From Anaerolineaceae bacterium (GTDB lineage: Bacteria > Chloroflexota > Anaerolineae > Anaerolineales > Anaerolineaceae), in contig JAHYJK010000003.1 of the NCBI GenBank assembly GCA_019429225.1, positions 1 to 64,000 on the forward strand: 64,000 nt of DNA, given 5' to 3'. A program made the position numbers and the translations under genes. Positions 9,016 to 17,027 of the stretch are shown piece after piece (position 1 is the first letter of the stretch; each line of letters opens with the position of its first letter). The notes beneath the pieces were generated by a model. It was not told where the DNA came from, searched no databases, and was given only the letters and a program-made list of their open reading frames with translations.

Positions 9016-11257
9016 ACCAAGGCCAAAACAACTGGAGATTCTAAAATATACCAGTGGGAAAATGGGAATTTCTGCGGTTCCTGGAAGTGGAAAAACACAG
9101 ACCTTATCTTATCTGGCCGCCAATTTGCTGTTTGAAGGCAAAATTGAAGATGACCAGGAAATCCTGGTTGTTACATTGGTGAATGCAGCCGTCAATAATT
9201 TTTCTACTCGAATCTCAGGTTTTATGGAATCATTCGGTTTACTTCCCGGGGTGGGATATCGCGTCAGAACATTACATGGCTTGGCGCATGATATCGTAAG
9301 AGAACGACCTGATCTTGTTGGTTTAGGAAACGAATTTGAAATTATTGATGAACGTGAGACAAACCAAATCCTGGATACTTCTGTCGAAAGCTGGTTAAAA
9401 CGAAATCCAAATTTTATTGATCGTTGGGGTAAACCGGATTATACAAATAACTTAAGTCGGAATCAGAAATCAGATTGGCAATCTGCTATTTCATCTGTCT
9501 GTACAAATTTCATTCGCACAGCAAAAGATCTTCAATTATCACCCCAGGAAATTTATAAAAGATTATCAGAGCTTAAAATTGATGACTCTTTATTAAACCT
9601 GGGTGCAGATATTTATGAAGACTATCAAAGAGCATTGAATTATCGATCAGCTGTTGATTTTGATGATTTAATTCGTCTGGCTCTTATGTCCTTACAGATT
9701 GATCCAGATTATTTAAACCGGTTGAGATATCAATGGCCATACATCCTTGAAGATGAAGCTCAGGATAGCAGTCGTTTACAGGAAGTGATTTTACAAACGC
9801 TAGTTGGAGAAAACGGTAATTGGGTGCGTGTTGGTGATCCAAACCAGGCAATATTTGAATCATTCACCACGGCTAGTCCTGAATATTTAAAAAAATTCCT
9901 TGCCCATCCTGAGGTAAGCTCGAAAACACTGCCAAATTCGGGTCGATCTACACAATCTATCATCAATCTTGCCAATGAATTAATTCGCTGGACAAATCAA
10001 AATCACCCCAACCGTGCATTACGAAATTCATTAACAAAGCCATTCATTGAACCCACCCCGAAATATGACCCTCAGCCCAACCCGGAAGACCACCCAGAGA
10101 AGATTATTCTGTTTGGTAAGGCACAATCATCCGAACAGGAAATTAAGAGTGTGATTGTTTCTTTGGGTAAGTGGTTACCAGTAAGTACTGATAGTACAGT
10201 GGCTGTACTTGTTCCCCGAAATTTCAGAGGTGGAAAAATTGTCGAAGCCCTGCAGAAAGAAAAAATCCCTTATGTTGAAATTTTACAAACCAGCCAATCG
10301 ACCAGAAACACTGCTGCTATTCTGGCTTCGATTCTGAATTTTTTAGAAAGCCCAAATCAGACCACGCGACTCATAAAAATATTTGACTTCCTATCACGAA
10401 TCAAATTTTCAATATCGAGACAGACCAGGGAAGAAATTGTCAAGCTGATTCGAACATGTAATTATCTAGAAGAATTCTTGTTCCCTGTCCCGGATCATGA
10501 TTGGATACAGCATTTATTAGGTCAAAAAAAACCACCTGAAAATGATAAGGTTCAAATTTTGCTTGAATTCAGAACCCAATTATCAAGATGGTTAAAAGCA
10601 GCCGATTTACCAATACACCAAATTATTATCACGATCAGCCAGGAATTATTTGAAAAACCAGCCGATTTAGCCCTGGCACACAAATTGGCACTCATACTTG
10701 AACAATATGCGAAAAACCATCCTGATTGGTTGCTGCCTCAGTTTGCTGAAGAATTAACATTAATAGCCGAAAACCGCAGAAAACTACAGGGATTTTCTGA
10801 CGAGGAGGCCGGCTTTAATCCTGAAATGCACAAAGGTAAAGTCGTCGTCACAACATACCACAAAGCCAAAGGGCTGGAGTGGGATCGGGTTTATTTGATG
10901 TCAGTAAACGATTATGATTTTCCTTCGGCATCGATAGGAGATCATTTTATATCAGAAAAACATATCTACAAAGATGAAATTAACCTGGAAGCAGAAATAA
11001 ATCAAAAACTTAAGGCATTGGCTGAAAGCAATCTTGAAAACCTCTACCTGGAATATGGGCTCGCAACCGAACAAGCCAGATTAGAGTATGCAGCAGAAAG
11101 AATTCGTCTGTTTTTTGTTGGAATTACTAGAGCAAAAAAGGAATTGATCATTACCTGGAATACAGGTGATACGCATCATAAAAACAGGAAAAATGCCAAT
11201 CCTTCCATACCTTTCTTAGCATTATCAGCTTTTTGGGAGAAACAAAATGAAATTTGA
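9008..11257 (+). CDS. UvrD/Rep-family SF1A DNA helicase (AddA-like motor without nuclease)
   Basis: 749 aa 3'-5' DNA helicase with a full motif set. Seen are the Q motif RPKQ, Walker A AVPGSGKT (23-30), Ia VTLVNAAVNNFSTRI, TLHGLAHDIV, motif II LEDEAQD (about 248), III VGDPNQAIFESF, IV NSGRSTQSI, V TYHKAKGLEW, and VI FVGITRAKKEL. Compared with AddA or RecB it lacks the C-terminal nuclease domain, which is instead supplied by the next gene (11 bp overlap). ATG 9008 is preferred to TTG 8996, because the ATGTTTAG overlap with the preceding stop is a coupling arrangement. Predicted motor of a double-strand-end processing complex. Confidence 0.85.
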   Translation: MFRPRPKQLEILKYTSGKMGISAVPGSGKTQTLSYLAANLLFEGKIEDDQEILVVTLVNAAVNNFSTRISGFMESFGLLPGVGYRVRTLHGLAHDIVRERPDLVGLGNEFEIIDERETNQILDTSVESWLKRNPNFIDRWGKPDYTNNLSRNQKSDWQSAISSVCTNFIRTAKDLQLSPQEIYKRLSELKIDDSLLNLGADIYEDYQRALNYRSAVDFDDLIRLALMSLQIDPDYLNRLRYQWPYILEDEAQDSSRLQEVILQTLVGENGNWVRVGDPNQAIFESFTTASPEYLKKFLAHPEVSSKTLPNSGRSTQSIINLANELIRWTNQNHPNRALRNSLTKPFIEPTPKYDPQPNPEDHPEKIILFGKAQSSEQEIKSVIVSLGKWLPVSTDSTVAVLVPRNFRGGKIVEALQKEKIPYVEILQTSQSTRNTAAILASILNFLESPNQTTRLIKIFDFLSRIKFSISRQTREEIVKLIRTCNYLEEFLFPVPDHDWIQHLLGQKKPPENDKVQILLEFRTQLSRWLKAADLPIHQIIITISQELFEKPADLALAHKLALILEQYAKNHPDWLLPQFAEELTLIAENRRKLQGFSDEEAGFNPEMHKGKVVVTTYHKAKGLEWDRVYLMSVNDYDFPSASIGDHFISEKHIYKDEINLEAEINQKLKALAESNLENLYLEYGLATEQARLEYAAERIRLFFVGITRAKKELIITWNTGDTHHKNRKNANPSIPFLALSAFWEKQNEI

Positions 11258-12068
11258 TTATTCTCAGAACAAGCTTCATGATTACCTGGAATGTCCCCGC
11301 AGATTTGAATTGCGGTATCTTTTACAAAGAATTTGGCCAGCGGTGCACTCAGAACCTGTTCTCGAAATGGAAGAGCAAATCAATAATGGAAAAATCTTTC
11401 ACCTTATGGCGCAACAATATTTCAGTGGCATTCATCCGGATGTCATCCTTATGCAGGTTGAAAATGAAAAAATTTCCACCTGGTGGAAAGAATTTCTCAG
11501 ATTTGCGGAATCATACAATAACTTACCTCATCAATCCGAGGTATTGATTTCTTCAAAAATTAATAATAAAAGCTTTATAGGTGTTTTTGATTTACTGGTG
11601 TACTCGCCAGGAGAGAAAAATACCATCATAGATTGGAAAACTAATCACCTCAGACCATCCAGGAAAAATTTGGAACAGCATATACAAACACGCCTTTATC
11701 CATTGTTATTAACTTCAGGCGGAAAACAATGGAACAATAACAATGAAATTCAACCCGATCAAATTGAGATGATTTATTGGTTTGCCAATTATCCAGATGA
11801 ACCGCAATCATTTTTATATTCCGAACAACAATATCAATCAGATCTAAATTTTATTAAGGATTTGATCAACCAAATTGAAACAACAAATTTAGGAGATTTT
11901 CCATTAACCGATCATCAAAATCGATGTAATTACTGCAATTATCGTTCTCTTTGTGGTCGTGGGTCAAAACCTGGCTCAGCAGAGGAACTTGATACTTTAG
12001 ATTTAGAATTTCTTTACGAAGAAATAGAAGAGATTGATATGAAACAAATTGGAGATATTGCTTTTTAA
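11247..12068 (+). CDS. Stand-alone RecB-family PD-(D/E)XK nuclease with Fe-S staple
   Basis: 273 aa single-domain nuclease of the AddB/RecB/Cas4 group. Catalytic set: His52 (KIFHLMAQ), Asp115 (GVFDLL), Asp129 and Lys131 (IIDWKT), and Gln147/Tyr151 (QTRLYP). The four cysteines of the iron-sulfur staple are Cys16 (LECPRRF) and Cys227, Cys230 and Cys236 (RCNYCNYRSLC), spaced as in AddB. The frame overlaps the helicase end by 11 bp, and recJ starts 2 bp after its stop. Most likely the nuclease subunit of the helicase complex. A Cas4 role is unlikely because no CRISPR genes are present. Confidence 0.85.
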   Translation: MKFDYSQNKLHDYLECPRRFELRYLLQRIWPAVHSEPVLEMEEQINNGKIFHLMAQQYFSGIHPDVILMQVENEKISTWWKEFLRFAESYNNLPHQSEVLISSKINNKSFIGVFDLLVYSPGEKNTIIDWKTNHLRPSRKNLEQHIQTRLYPLLLTSGGKQWNNNNEIQPDQIEMIYWFANYPDEPQSFLYSEQQYQSDLNFIKDLINQIETTNLGDFPLTDHQNRCNYCNYRSLCGRGSKPGSAEELDTLDLEFLYEEIEEIDMKQIGDIAF

Positions 12069-12070
12069 TC

Positions 12071-14386
12071 ATGGCAACGTATCAATGGGTAGAAAAGAAA
12101 AAAAGTCCAATCCCAAAGGAAATCCAGGAAAAATTTTCCAATCCGTGGGTCCAACAGATATTAGTCTGTAATAATGTCTTCAATTTTGAAACAGCACAAA
12201 GATTTATTAACCCCTCGCTTTATATTCCGACTTCGTCTGCAGAATTACCGGATCTTGATATAGCAGCCCAACGATTACTGAAAGCCATTTCAAACCAGGA
12301 ATTAATTGGAATTTGGGGTGATTTTGACGTGGATGGCCAAACAGCTACCACGGTATTGTTTGAAGGTCTGCGAAATCTGGGAGCAAATGTAATTTACTAC
12401 ATTCCCGTTCGCTCAAAAGAATCTCACGGGATTAAGTTAAGTTCTTTAAAGGAATTTCTCAAAAACGGAATTTCTATCCTTTTGACATGTGACACTGGCA
12501 TCAGTGAACATGAATCAATTGAATATGCCAACCAACAGGGTGTAGATGTTCTGATCACAGATCACCACAGCTTGCCAGAAATCCTTCCCAACGCCATGGC
12601 AAAAGTTAACCCACAGCGTTTACCAGAAGCACATCCCTTAAGAACACTATCAGGTGTAGGTGTGGCGTACAAACTCATTGAATGGTTGTATCAATTATCC
12701 GGTAACAATGAAAATTACGTTACTTTGTTGGATTTAGTTGCTCTTGGTACAGTTGCCGATGTGGCAATTCTGACCGGAGAAAATCGTTACCTTGTCCAAA
12801 TGGGGTTAAGACTTTTACAAAATCCGGCGAGAATTGGCTTACAGGAAATTTATAAAAACCGAAAACTCCAGAATGGTCAAATTACAGAAACTCATATTGG
12901 ATTTTATCTCGCACCCCTATTGAACGCGCTCGGTCGATTATCCGATGCCAATCCGATTGTTGAATTTCTGACAACCAACGATCTGCAAAAAGCAAAAGTA
13001 TTTGCCGCACAATTAGAAAATATTAACGAACGACGTAAATTAATTACTGAGCAAATAACCGAAGCAATTCTTTCAAAATTTGAACAAAATAAAGAACTAC
13101 AGAATCAACCAGCAATCATCATGCACCATCCGGATTGGGAAGCAGGTGTTCTCGGTATTGTAGCCAATCGCCTGGTTGAGATGTATCAGAAACCTACAAT
13201 TTTATTATCAGGGAATGATGATTCTGGCTATTTCGGTTCAGCGCGTTCCATTGAGAAATTAAATATCATTCAGGCAATTCAGGAAAATGCAGATTACCTT
13301 AAACACTTTGGAGGACACGCAATGGCTGCTGGCCTCTCCCTGGAAGCGGATAAATTATCATCATTCCAGGCTGGTTTTTACAAAACAGTCCTGAATGTAG
13401 TGGGTGACACCATTTTTCAAAAAGAGTTACAAATTGATGGATATATCAATTTTGATTTGATCACGAAGGATTTTGTGCGAGAATTGGAAAAATTAGCACC
13501 TTTTGGTCCTGGTAACCCAGCTCCATTATTTGCCAGCAAAAATGTAATCATTGAGAAAATCCGGAAAATGGGCAGAAAATCGGAACACTTGAAAATTACA
13601 GCTGCAGATGCGCTCAAAAATATTCAGGAATTGATTTGGTGGCGTGCCAATCAGGAGGATTTCCCTGACGAAAAAATTGATATTGCCTACCATTTACATA
13701 GTTCAAACTTTCAGGGCAAACCGAGTGTTCAGGTTGAAATATTAGCCATTCAACCCAGTGAAAAAACGTTGTTTGAGATTAGAACAAAAAATGAAGAACT
13801 TGAAGTTATTGATTATCGAAAGAATCATCCTGAAAATCAAGAATGGCTCGAAAAATATGACGATATCCTCTGGTATCAGGAAGGGCTGAAGCAGGATTTT
13901 TCACCTGCTCAAAATCGTCTCAATTTACATCCAGCTGATACATTAATCATTTTTACGATTCCACCAAACTTAATAGAATTACAGAAAGTGTACATAACAG
14001 TTCGCCCAAAGCATCTGGTTCTTTTTGGAAATGAACCACTTGAAAAATCCGTGAACCTGGTGATTAAAACAATAATTGGCATGCTAAACCACGTAATCAA
14101 TAAACAAAGCGGTCTATTTCAGCCAATTGATATTGCAGCTGCAACAGGACAGCGAAAAACAATGGTAGAAACAGTCTGCAGATACTTACATGCAATCGGT
14201 CAAATAACTTTGCTGGAGCATCCTGATACACAATGGAAGATTAAACCTGGAGGAGAAAAAGATGCAATTAAAGCAGGGTTATATGAACAAAATATAAAAT
14301 TTTTACACAGGGAAACCCTTGCATTTTATGAATGGTTTAAAGAGGTAGATCTGGATAAAATGAAAAAATCTTTGCTTGATTTTTAA
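12071..14386 (+). CDS. recJ: Single-stranded-DNA-specific exonuclease RecJ
   Basis: 5'-3' ssDNA exonuclease of recombination and repair, 771 aa. DHH-family metal motifs are DFDVDG (84-89), CDTG (140-143) and ITDHH (162-166). The DHHA1 motif is GGHAMAAG, and PFGPGNPAP starts the OB-like domain. After the usual RecJ core (about 560 aa) there is a C-terminal region of about 200 aa ending in a winged-helix-like stretch (IAAATGQRKTMVETVCRYL), as in the long RecJ forms of some Firmicutes. Co-transcribed with the helicase-nuclease genes, which suggests joint DNA-end processing. Confidence 0.93.
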   Translation: MATYQWVEKKKSPIPKEIQEKFSNPWVQQILVCNNVFNFETAQRFINPSLYIPTSSAELPDLDIAAQRLLKAISNQELIGIWGDFDVDGQTATTVLFEGLRNLGANVIYYIPVRSKESHGIKLSSLKEFLKNGISILLTCDTGISEHESIEYANQQGVDVLITDHHSLPEILPNAMAKVNPQRLPEAHPLRTLSGVGVAYKLIEWLYQLSGNNENYVTLLDLVALGTVADVAILTGENRYLVQMGLRLLQNPARIGLQEIYKNRKLQNGQITETHIGFYLAPLLNALGRLSDANPIVEFLTTNDLQKAKVFAAQLENINERRKLITEQITEAILSKFEQNKELQNQPAIIMHHPDWEAGVLGIVANRLVEMYQKPTILLSGNDDSGYFGSARSIEKLNIIQAIQENADYLKHFGGHAMAAGLSLEADKLSSFQAGFYKTVLNVVGDTIFQKELQIDGYINFDLITKDFVRELEKLAPFGPGNPAPLFASKNVIIEKIRKMGRKSEHLKITAADALKNIQELIWWRANQEDFPDEKIDIAYHLHSSNFQGKPSVQVEILAIQPSEKTLFEIRTKNEELEVIDYRKNHPENQEWLEKYDDILWYQEGLKQDFSPAQNRLNLHPADTLIIFTIPPNLIELQKVYITVRPKHLVLFGNEPLEKSVNLVIKTIIGMLNHVINKQSGLFQPIDIAAATGQRKTMVETVCRYLHAIGQITLLEHPDTQWKIKPGGEKDAIKAGLYEQNIKFLHRETLAFYEWFKEVDLDKMKKSLLDF

Positions 14387-14440
14387 TTCACTGTTGATCT
14401 TGTACTGCCATTTTTACCCCTCCCTGTTTCTAAAAAAATA

Positions 14441-14449
14441 TGTTAGACT
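14441..14449 (+). promoter_or_regulatory. Possible extended -10 for rpsF operon
   Basis: TGTTAGACT is a four-of-six -10 box preceded by TG. It would start transcription near 14457, just ahead of the folded leader. No clear -35. Confidence 0.25.
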
Positions 14450-14481
14450 TGTGTTCAATATGGGCGGCAACGTTGTTGTCA

Positions 14482-14536
14482 CCTTTCCGCTTCTGGCTCA
14501 TGATCAAATGAGTACAGCAGCAAACCCGAGGAAAGG
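14482..14536 (+). promoter_or_regulatory. Putative S6:S18-binding autoregulatory leader of rpsF
   Basis: By-eye fold. The base stem is CCTTTCC (14482-14488) with GGAAAGG (14530-14536). A 3'-side bulge AAACCCGA (14522-14529) contains CCG next to the stem. The upper stem GCT.CTG (14489-14495) pairs with CAG.AGC (14515-14521), topped by CTCAT/ATGAG (14497-14501/14508-14512). A stem with a CCG bulge is the known S6:S18 mRNA motif that mimics the 16S site. The base stem takes up bases beside the Shine-Dalgarno AGGAGG, so protein binding could block rpsF translation. Confidence 0.6.
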
Positions 14537-14548
14537 AGGAAGTTTTAA

Positions 14549-14833
14549 ATGCGAAATTATGAGTTAATGGTTTTACTTCAACCAGATCTGGATGAAACTG
14601 CTTTTGGTGATGTTACATCAAAAATTACTGGTTGGGTAACTGATAATGGCGGTACAGTTGAAAAGACTGTCGATTGGGGAAATCGCCGAATGGCTTATCA
14701 AATTCGAAAGCAACGCGAGAGTCATTATGTGCTTTTCCATATTGCCGTCGATCCATCAGCTACCAAAGAATTAGAACGCAATATCCGGTTTTTAGAACCT
14801 GTAATGCGTCATATGCTTTCAGTTGCTGAGTAG
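14549..14833 (+). CDS. rpsF: 30S ribosomal protein S6
   Basis: 94 aa, the standard length, with a typical start MRNYELMVLLQPDLDE and the family stretch RRMAYQIRKQRESHYVLFHI. It binds 16S rRNA together with S18 in the 30S platform. A strong AGGAGG lies 9 nt upstream. It heads the rpsF-ssb-rpsR operon, an arrangement conserved across bacteria, behind a candidate S6:S18 leader. Confidence 0.96.
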   Translation: MRNYELMVLLQPDLDETAFGDVTSKITGWVTDNGGTVEKTVDWGNRRMAYQIRKQRESHYVLFHIAVDPSATKELERNIRFLEPVMRHMLSVAE

Positions 14834-14889
14834 CATTTGTTGTATGGATGTAGTGAGTGCTGGTTAATCGAACCCAGTTGGAGTTGTTG

Positions 14890-15285
14890 ATGAGTAGAGG
14901 TTTGAATAAAGTCATGCTAATTGGATACCTGGGACGCGATCCTGAGATGCGGGTAACTCCCTCAGGACGGGCAGTGACGACATTTGTTATTGCCTGCAAT
15001 CGATCCTGGAATTCTTCTGATGGTGAACGCCATCTTGAAACCGAATGGTTCAATGTTGTGACCTGGGGAAATCTCGCTGAGATTTGTAAACAATATCTAT
15101 TCAAAGGCTTACAGGTTTACATCGAAGGACGGCTCCAGTCCAGACGCTGGGAGGATACAGAAGGTTGTAAACATACCAGTGTGGAAATAGTCGCCTCAGA
15201 GATGATGATCCTGGGAGATCGAAAAGAGATCAACGCTCAAACTCCTCCATCTACACTTGAAGTAAATGATAATTATTCCGTATAG
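14890..15285 (+). CDS. ssb: Single-stranded DNA-binding protein, short form without acidic tip
   Basis: 131 aa OB-fold SSB that coats single-stranded DNA in replication and repair. Landmarks are [30 protein letters not shown], and [21 protein letters not shown] followed by [12 protein letters not shown]. Start 14890 is chosen because GGAG lies before it and NKVMLIG is the family N-terminus. Unusually, the protein ends shortly after the OB domain in LEVNDNYSV, with no long Gly/Pro-rich linker and no DDDIPF-type tip, the element that recruits RecJ, PriA and others in well-studied bacteria. A second ssb gene elsewhere is possible. Confidence 0.92.
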   Translation: MSRGLNKVMLIGYLGRDPEMRVTPSGRAVTTFVIACNRSWNSSDGERHLETEWFNVVTWGNLAEICKQYLFKGLQVYIEGRLQSRRWEDTEGCKHTSVEIVASEMMILGDRKEINAQTPPSTLEVNDNYSV

Positions 15286-15296
15286 GAGAGAACGAA

Positions 15297-15569
15297 ATGA
15301 CAAACGAAAATGGTCAATTTCGAAGGGGTCCTGGAAATCGCCGTGGTTTTACCCCCCGTCCAAAAATTTGCCAGTTTTGCTCTGACAAAGAAGCAAAAAT
15401 TAATTACAAGGACGTAGATTTATTGCGCCGCTATGTAATGGAAGATGGGAAAATCCGACCACGCCGACAAACAGGCACATGTGCCAAACATCAAAGAGAG
15501 ATCGCAGCTGCTGTAAAAAAAGCTCGCTTTGTAGCACTACTACCTTTCGTTGCATCTATGGAAGATTAA
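15297..15569 (+). CDS. rpsR: 30S ribosomal protein S18, zinc-binding form
   Basis: 90 aa small-subunit protein that pairs with S6. The core [43 protein letters not shown] and [12 protein letters not shown] is typical. CxxC plus CxxH (CQFC and CAKH) indicate the zinc-binding paralogue type, as opposed to the Cys-free form induced on zinc starvation in other bacteria. Shine-Dalgarno AGGAGAG precedes ATG 15297. It ends the operon ahead of a terminator. Confidence 0.96.
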   Translation: MTNENGQFRRGPGNRRGFTPRPKICQFCSDKEAKINYKDVDLLRRYVMEDGKIRPRRQTGTCAKHQREIAAAVKKARFVALLPFVASMED

Positions 15570-15593
15570 GTCTTCTATCAAAAAATACTACTG

Positions 15594-15632
15594 AAAGGGC
15601 ATGGTGTGGTTCTACCTCCTATGCCCTTTTTA
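15594..15632 (+). terminator. Intrinsic terminator after rpsR
   Basis: Stem AAAGGGCAT / ATGCCCTTT followed by a T run; ends the rpsF-ssb-rpsR operon. Confidence 0.85.
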
Positions 15633-15650
15633 CAAATTGAGGTTTAAAAT

Positions 15651-16967
15651 ATGGCACCTTCCCCAGAGAAAAAAATTGTATCCAAAAAACATAAAGCACG
15701 ATTACAACAAGAGCAACAACAACGCAAGATGCTGGTTATTGCTTCCATCATTATTGTTGCAATTGTCCTGATTGTGGTTGCTTATGGAATTTTGGACCAA
15801 ACGATCCTAAAAAATCAGAAGCCTGTAGCAAAAGTTGGCGATACTGTCATCCGGGCAGAAGAATTTATCAAAATGGTTAAACTCGAACGTCAACAAATGA
15901 ACGGTCAGGCTTACCAGTATGAAACGTACAAACAATTCTTTGGTTTTGATGAACAAAATACTGCCTATTTTGACAGTTTAATACAACAAATACAGGCACA
16001 AATGGCTGTTCCAGAAACTGTTGGCGCAACCGTTTTAACCAGTATGATTGACACAAAAGTAATCGGATTTTATGCAGAAGAAAACGGAATTGATGTCACA
16101 GAACAGGAAATTCAGGATGCGATTCAAAGAGATTTTGGATATTTTCCCAATGGTACCCCAACACCTGAAAACACTGTGGTTCCTTACGCTACTTCAACCA
16201 TGAGTCCAACACAATACGCTTTAGTAACTCCAACCCCCACAGTAACACCCATTGAAGAAGTTGATGAGAACGAAGAAGAATCTTCAACAGAAGTAGAAGT
16301 TGTTGAGCCCGAAGCAACACCAGAAGAAGTGGAGGAAGTAATTTCCGCTACTCCGACAGTTTCGCCCTCTCCAACCGCTTATACTGAAGATTTATATCAG
16401 GAAAATTACAGATCATTTGTTGAAAATTTTGGTAAGATCGGTCTGAATGAGAAAGATATTCAAAAACTTTATCGGGTTCAATTAATCAGTCAGAAAGTGT
16501 ACGAACTGATCACTGCTGATGTTCCAACCGAAGAAGAACAACTTTGGGCACGCCACATTCTGGTGGCAACTGTTGAAGAAGCACAAGACGTTCTGAACCG
16601 TCTGGAAGATGATGAAGATTGGTCAAACATTGCTGCTGAAGTTTCCACCGATACCAGCAATAAAGACAGAGGTGGTGATTTAGGATGGTTCGGGAAAAAT
16701 GCAATGGTAACCGAATTCGAAACCGCTGCCTTCGAATTGGAAATTGGTGAAATCAGCGATCCAATCGAGACTAGATTTGGTTTCCACATTATTCAACTTC
16801 TGGGTAAAGAAGTTCGTCAAATTGAAAGCAGTAAATTAGATCAAAACAAACAATTATTCTTCAATGAATGGCTCACTCAAGAAAAAGCAAAGTACACCAT
16901 TGAACAATATGATGATGTCTGGACAAAAATTGTACCGAACACCCCCGCATTTGGAGATGTTCAGTAG
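15651..16967 (+). CDS. Membrane-anchored peptidyl-prolyl isomerase (PpiC/PrsA-like foldase)
   Basis: 438 aa predicted foldase for exported proteins. A basic cytosolic start is followed by one membrane segment (about 27-48), a SurA-N-like helical region that includes the AKVGDTVIRAEEFI entry motif, and a Thr/Pro and acidic low-complexity insert (about 175-245: VTPTPTVTP, VEVVEPEATPEEVEEV). The parvulin domain follows with RHILV, DRGGDLGWF and PIETRFGFHIIQL. The linker style is typical of Chloroflexota exported proteins. It stands alone between two terminators. Confidence 0.88.
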   Translation: MAPSPEKKIVSKKHKARLQQEQQQRKMLVIASIIIVAIVLIVVAYGILDQTILKNQKPVAKVGDTVIRAEEFIKMVKLERQQMNGQAYQYETYKQFFGFDEQNTAYFDSLIQQIQAQMAVPETVGATVLTSMIDTKVIGFYAEENGIDVTEQEIQDAIQRDFGYFPNGTPTPENTVVPYATSTMSPTQYALVTPTPTVTPIEEVDENEEESSTEVEVVEPEATPEEVEEVISATPTVSPSPTAYTEDLYQENYRSFVENFGKIGLNEKDIQKLYRVQLISQKVYELITADVPTEEEQLWARHILVATVEEAQDVLNRLEDDEDWSNIAAEVSTDTSNKDRGGDLGWFGKNAMVTEFETAAFELEIGEISDPIETRFGFHIIQLLGKEVRQIESSKLDQNKQLFFNEWLTQEKAKYTIEQYDDVWTKIVPNTPAFGDVQ

Positions 16968-16998
16968 ATTATTCAGTGGATTAGTAAGTTCTGAATTT

Positions 16999-17027
16999 AA
17001 AAATCGGGTTATTCACCCGATTTTTTT
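16999..17027. terminator. Bidirectional terminator between ppiC-like gene and smc
   Basis: Stem AAATCGGGT / ACCCGATTT with A and T runs on its two sides, so it can stop transcription from both converging genes. The smc stop codon (17026-17028) lies in the T run. Confidence 0.85.

Noticed and set aside
11247-12068. Cas4 identity for the Fe-S nuclease
   Set aside because: Motif spacing also fits AddB, and the gene overlaps a helicase and precedes recJ with no cas1 or cas2 nearby.
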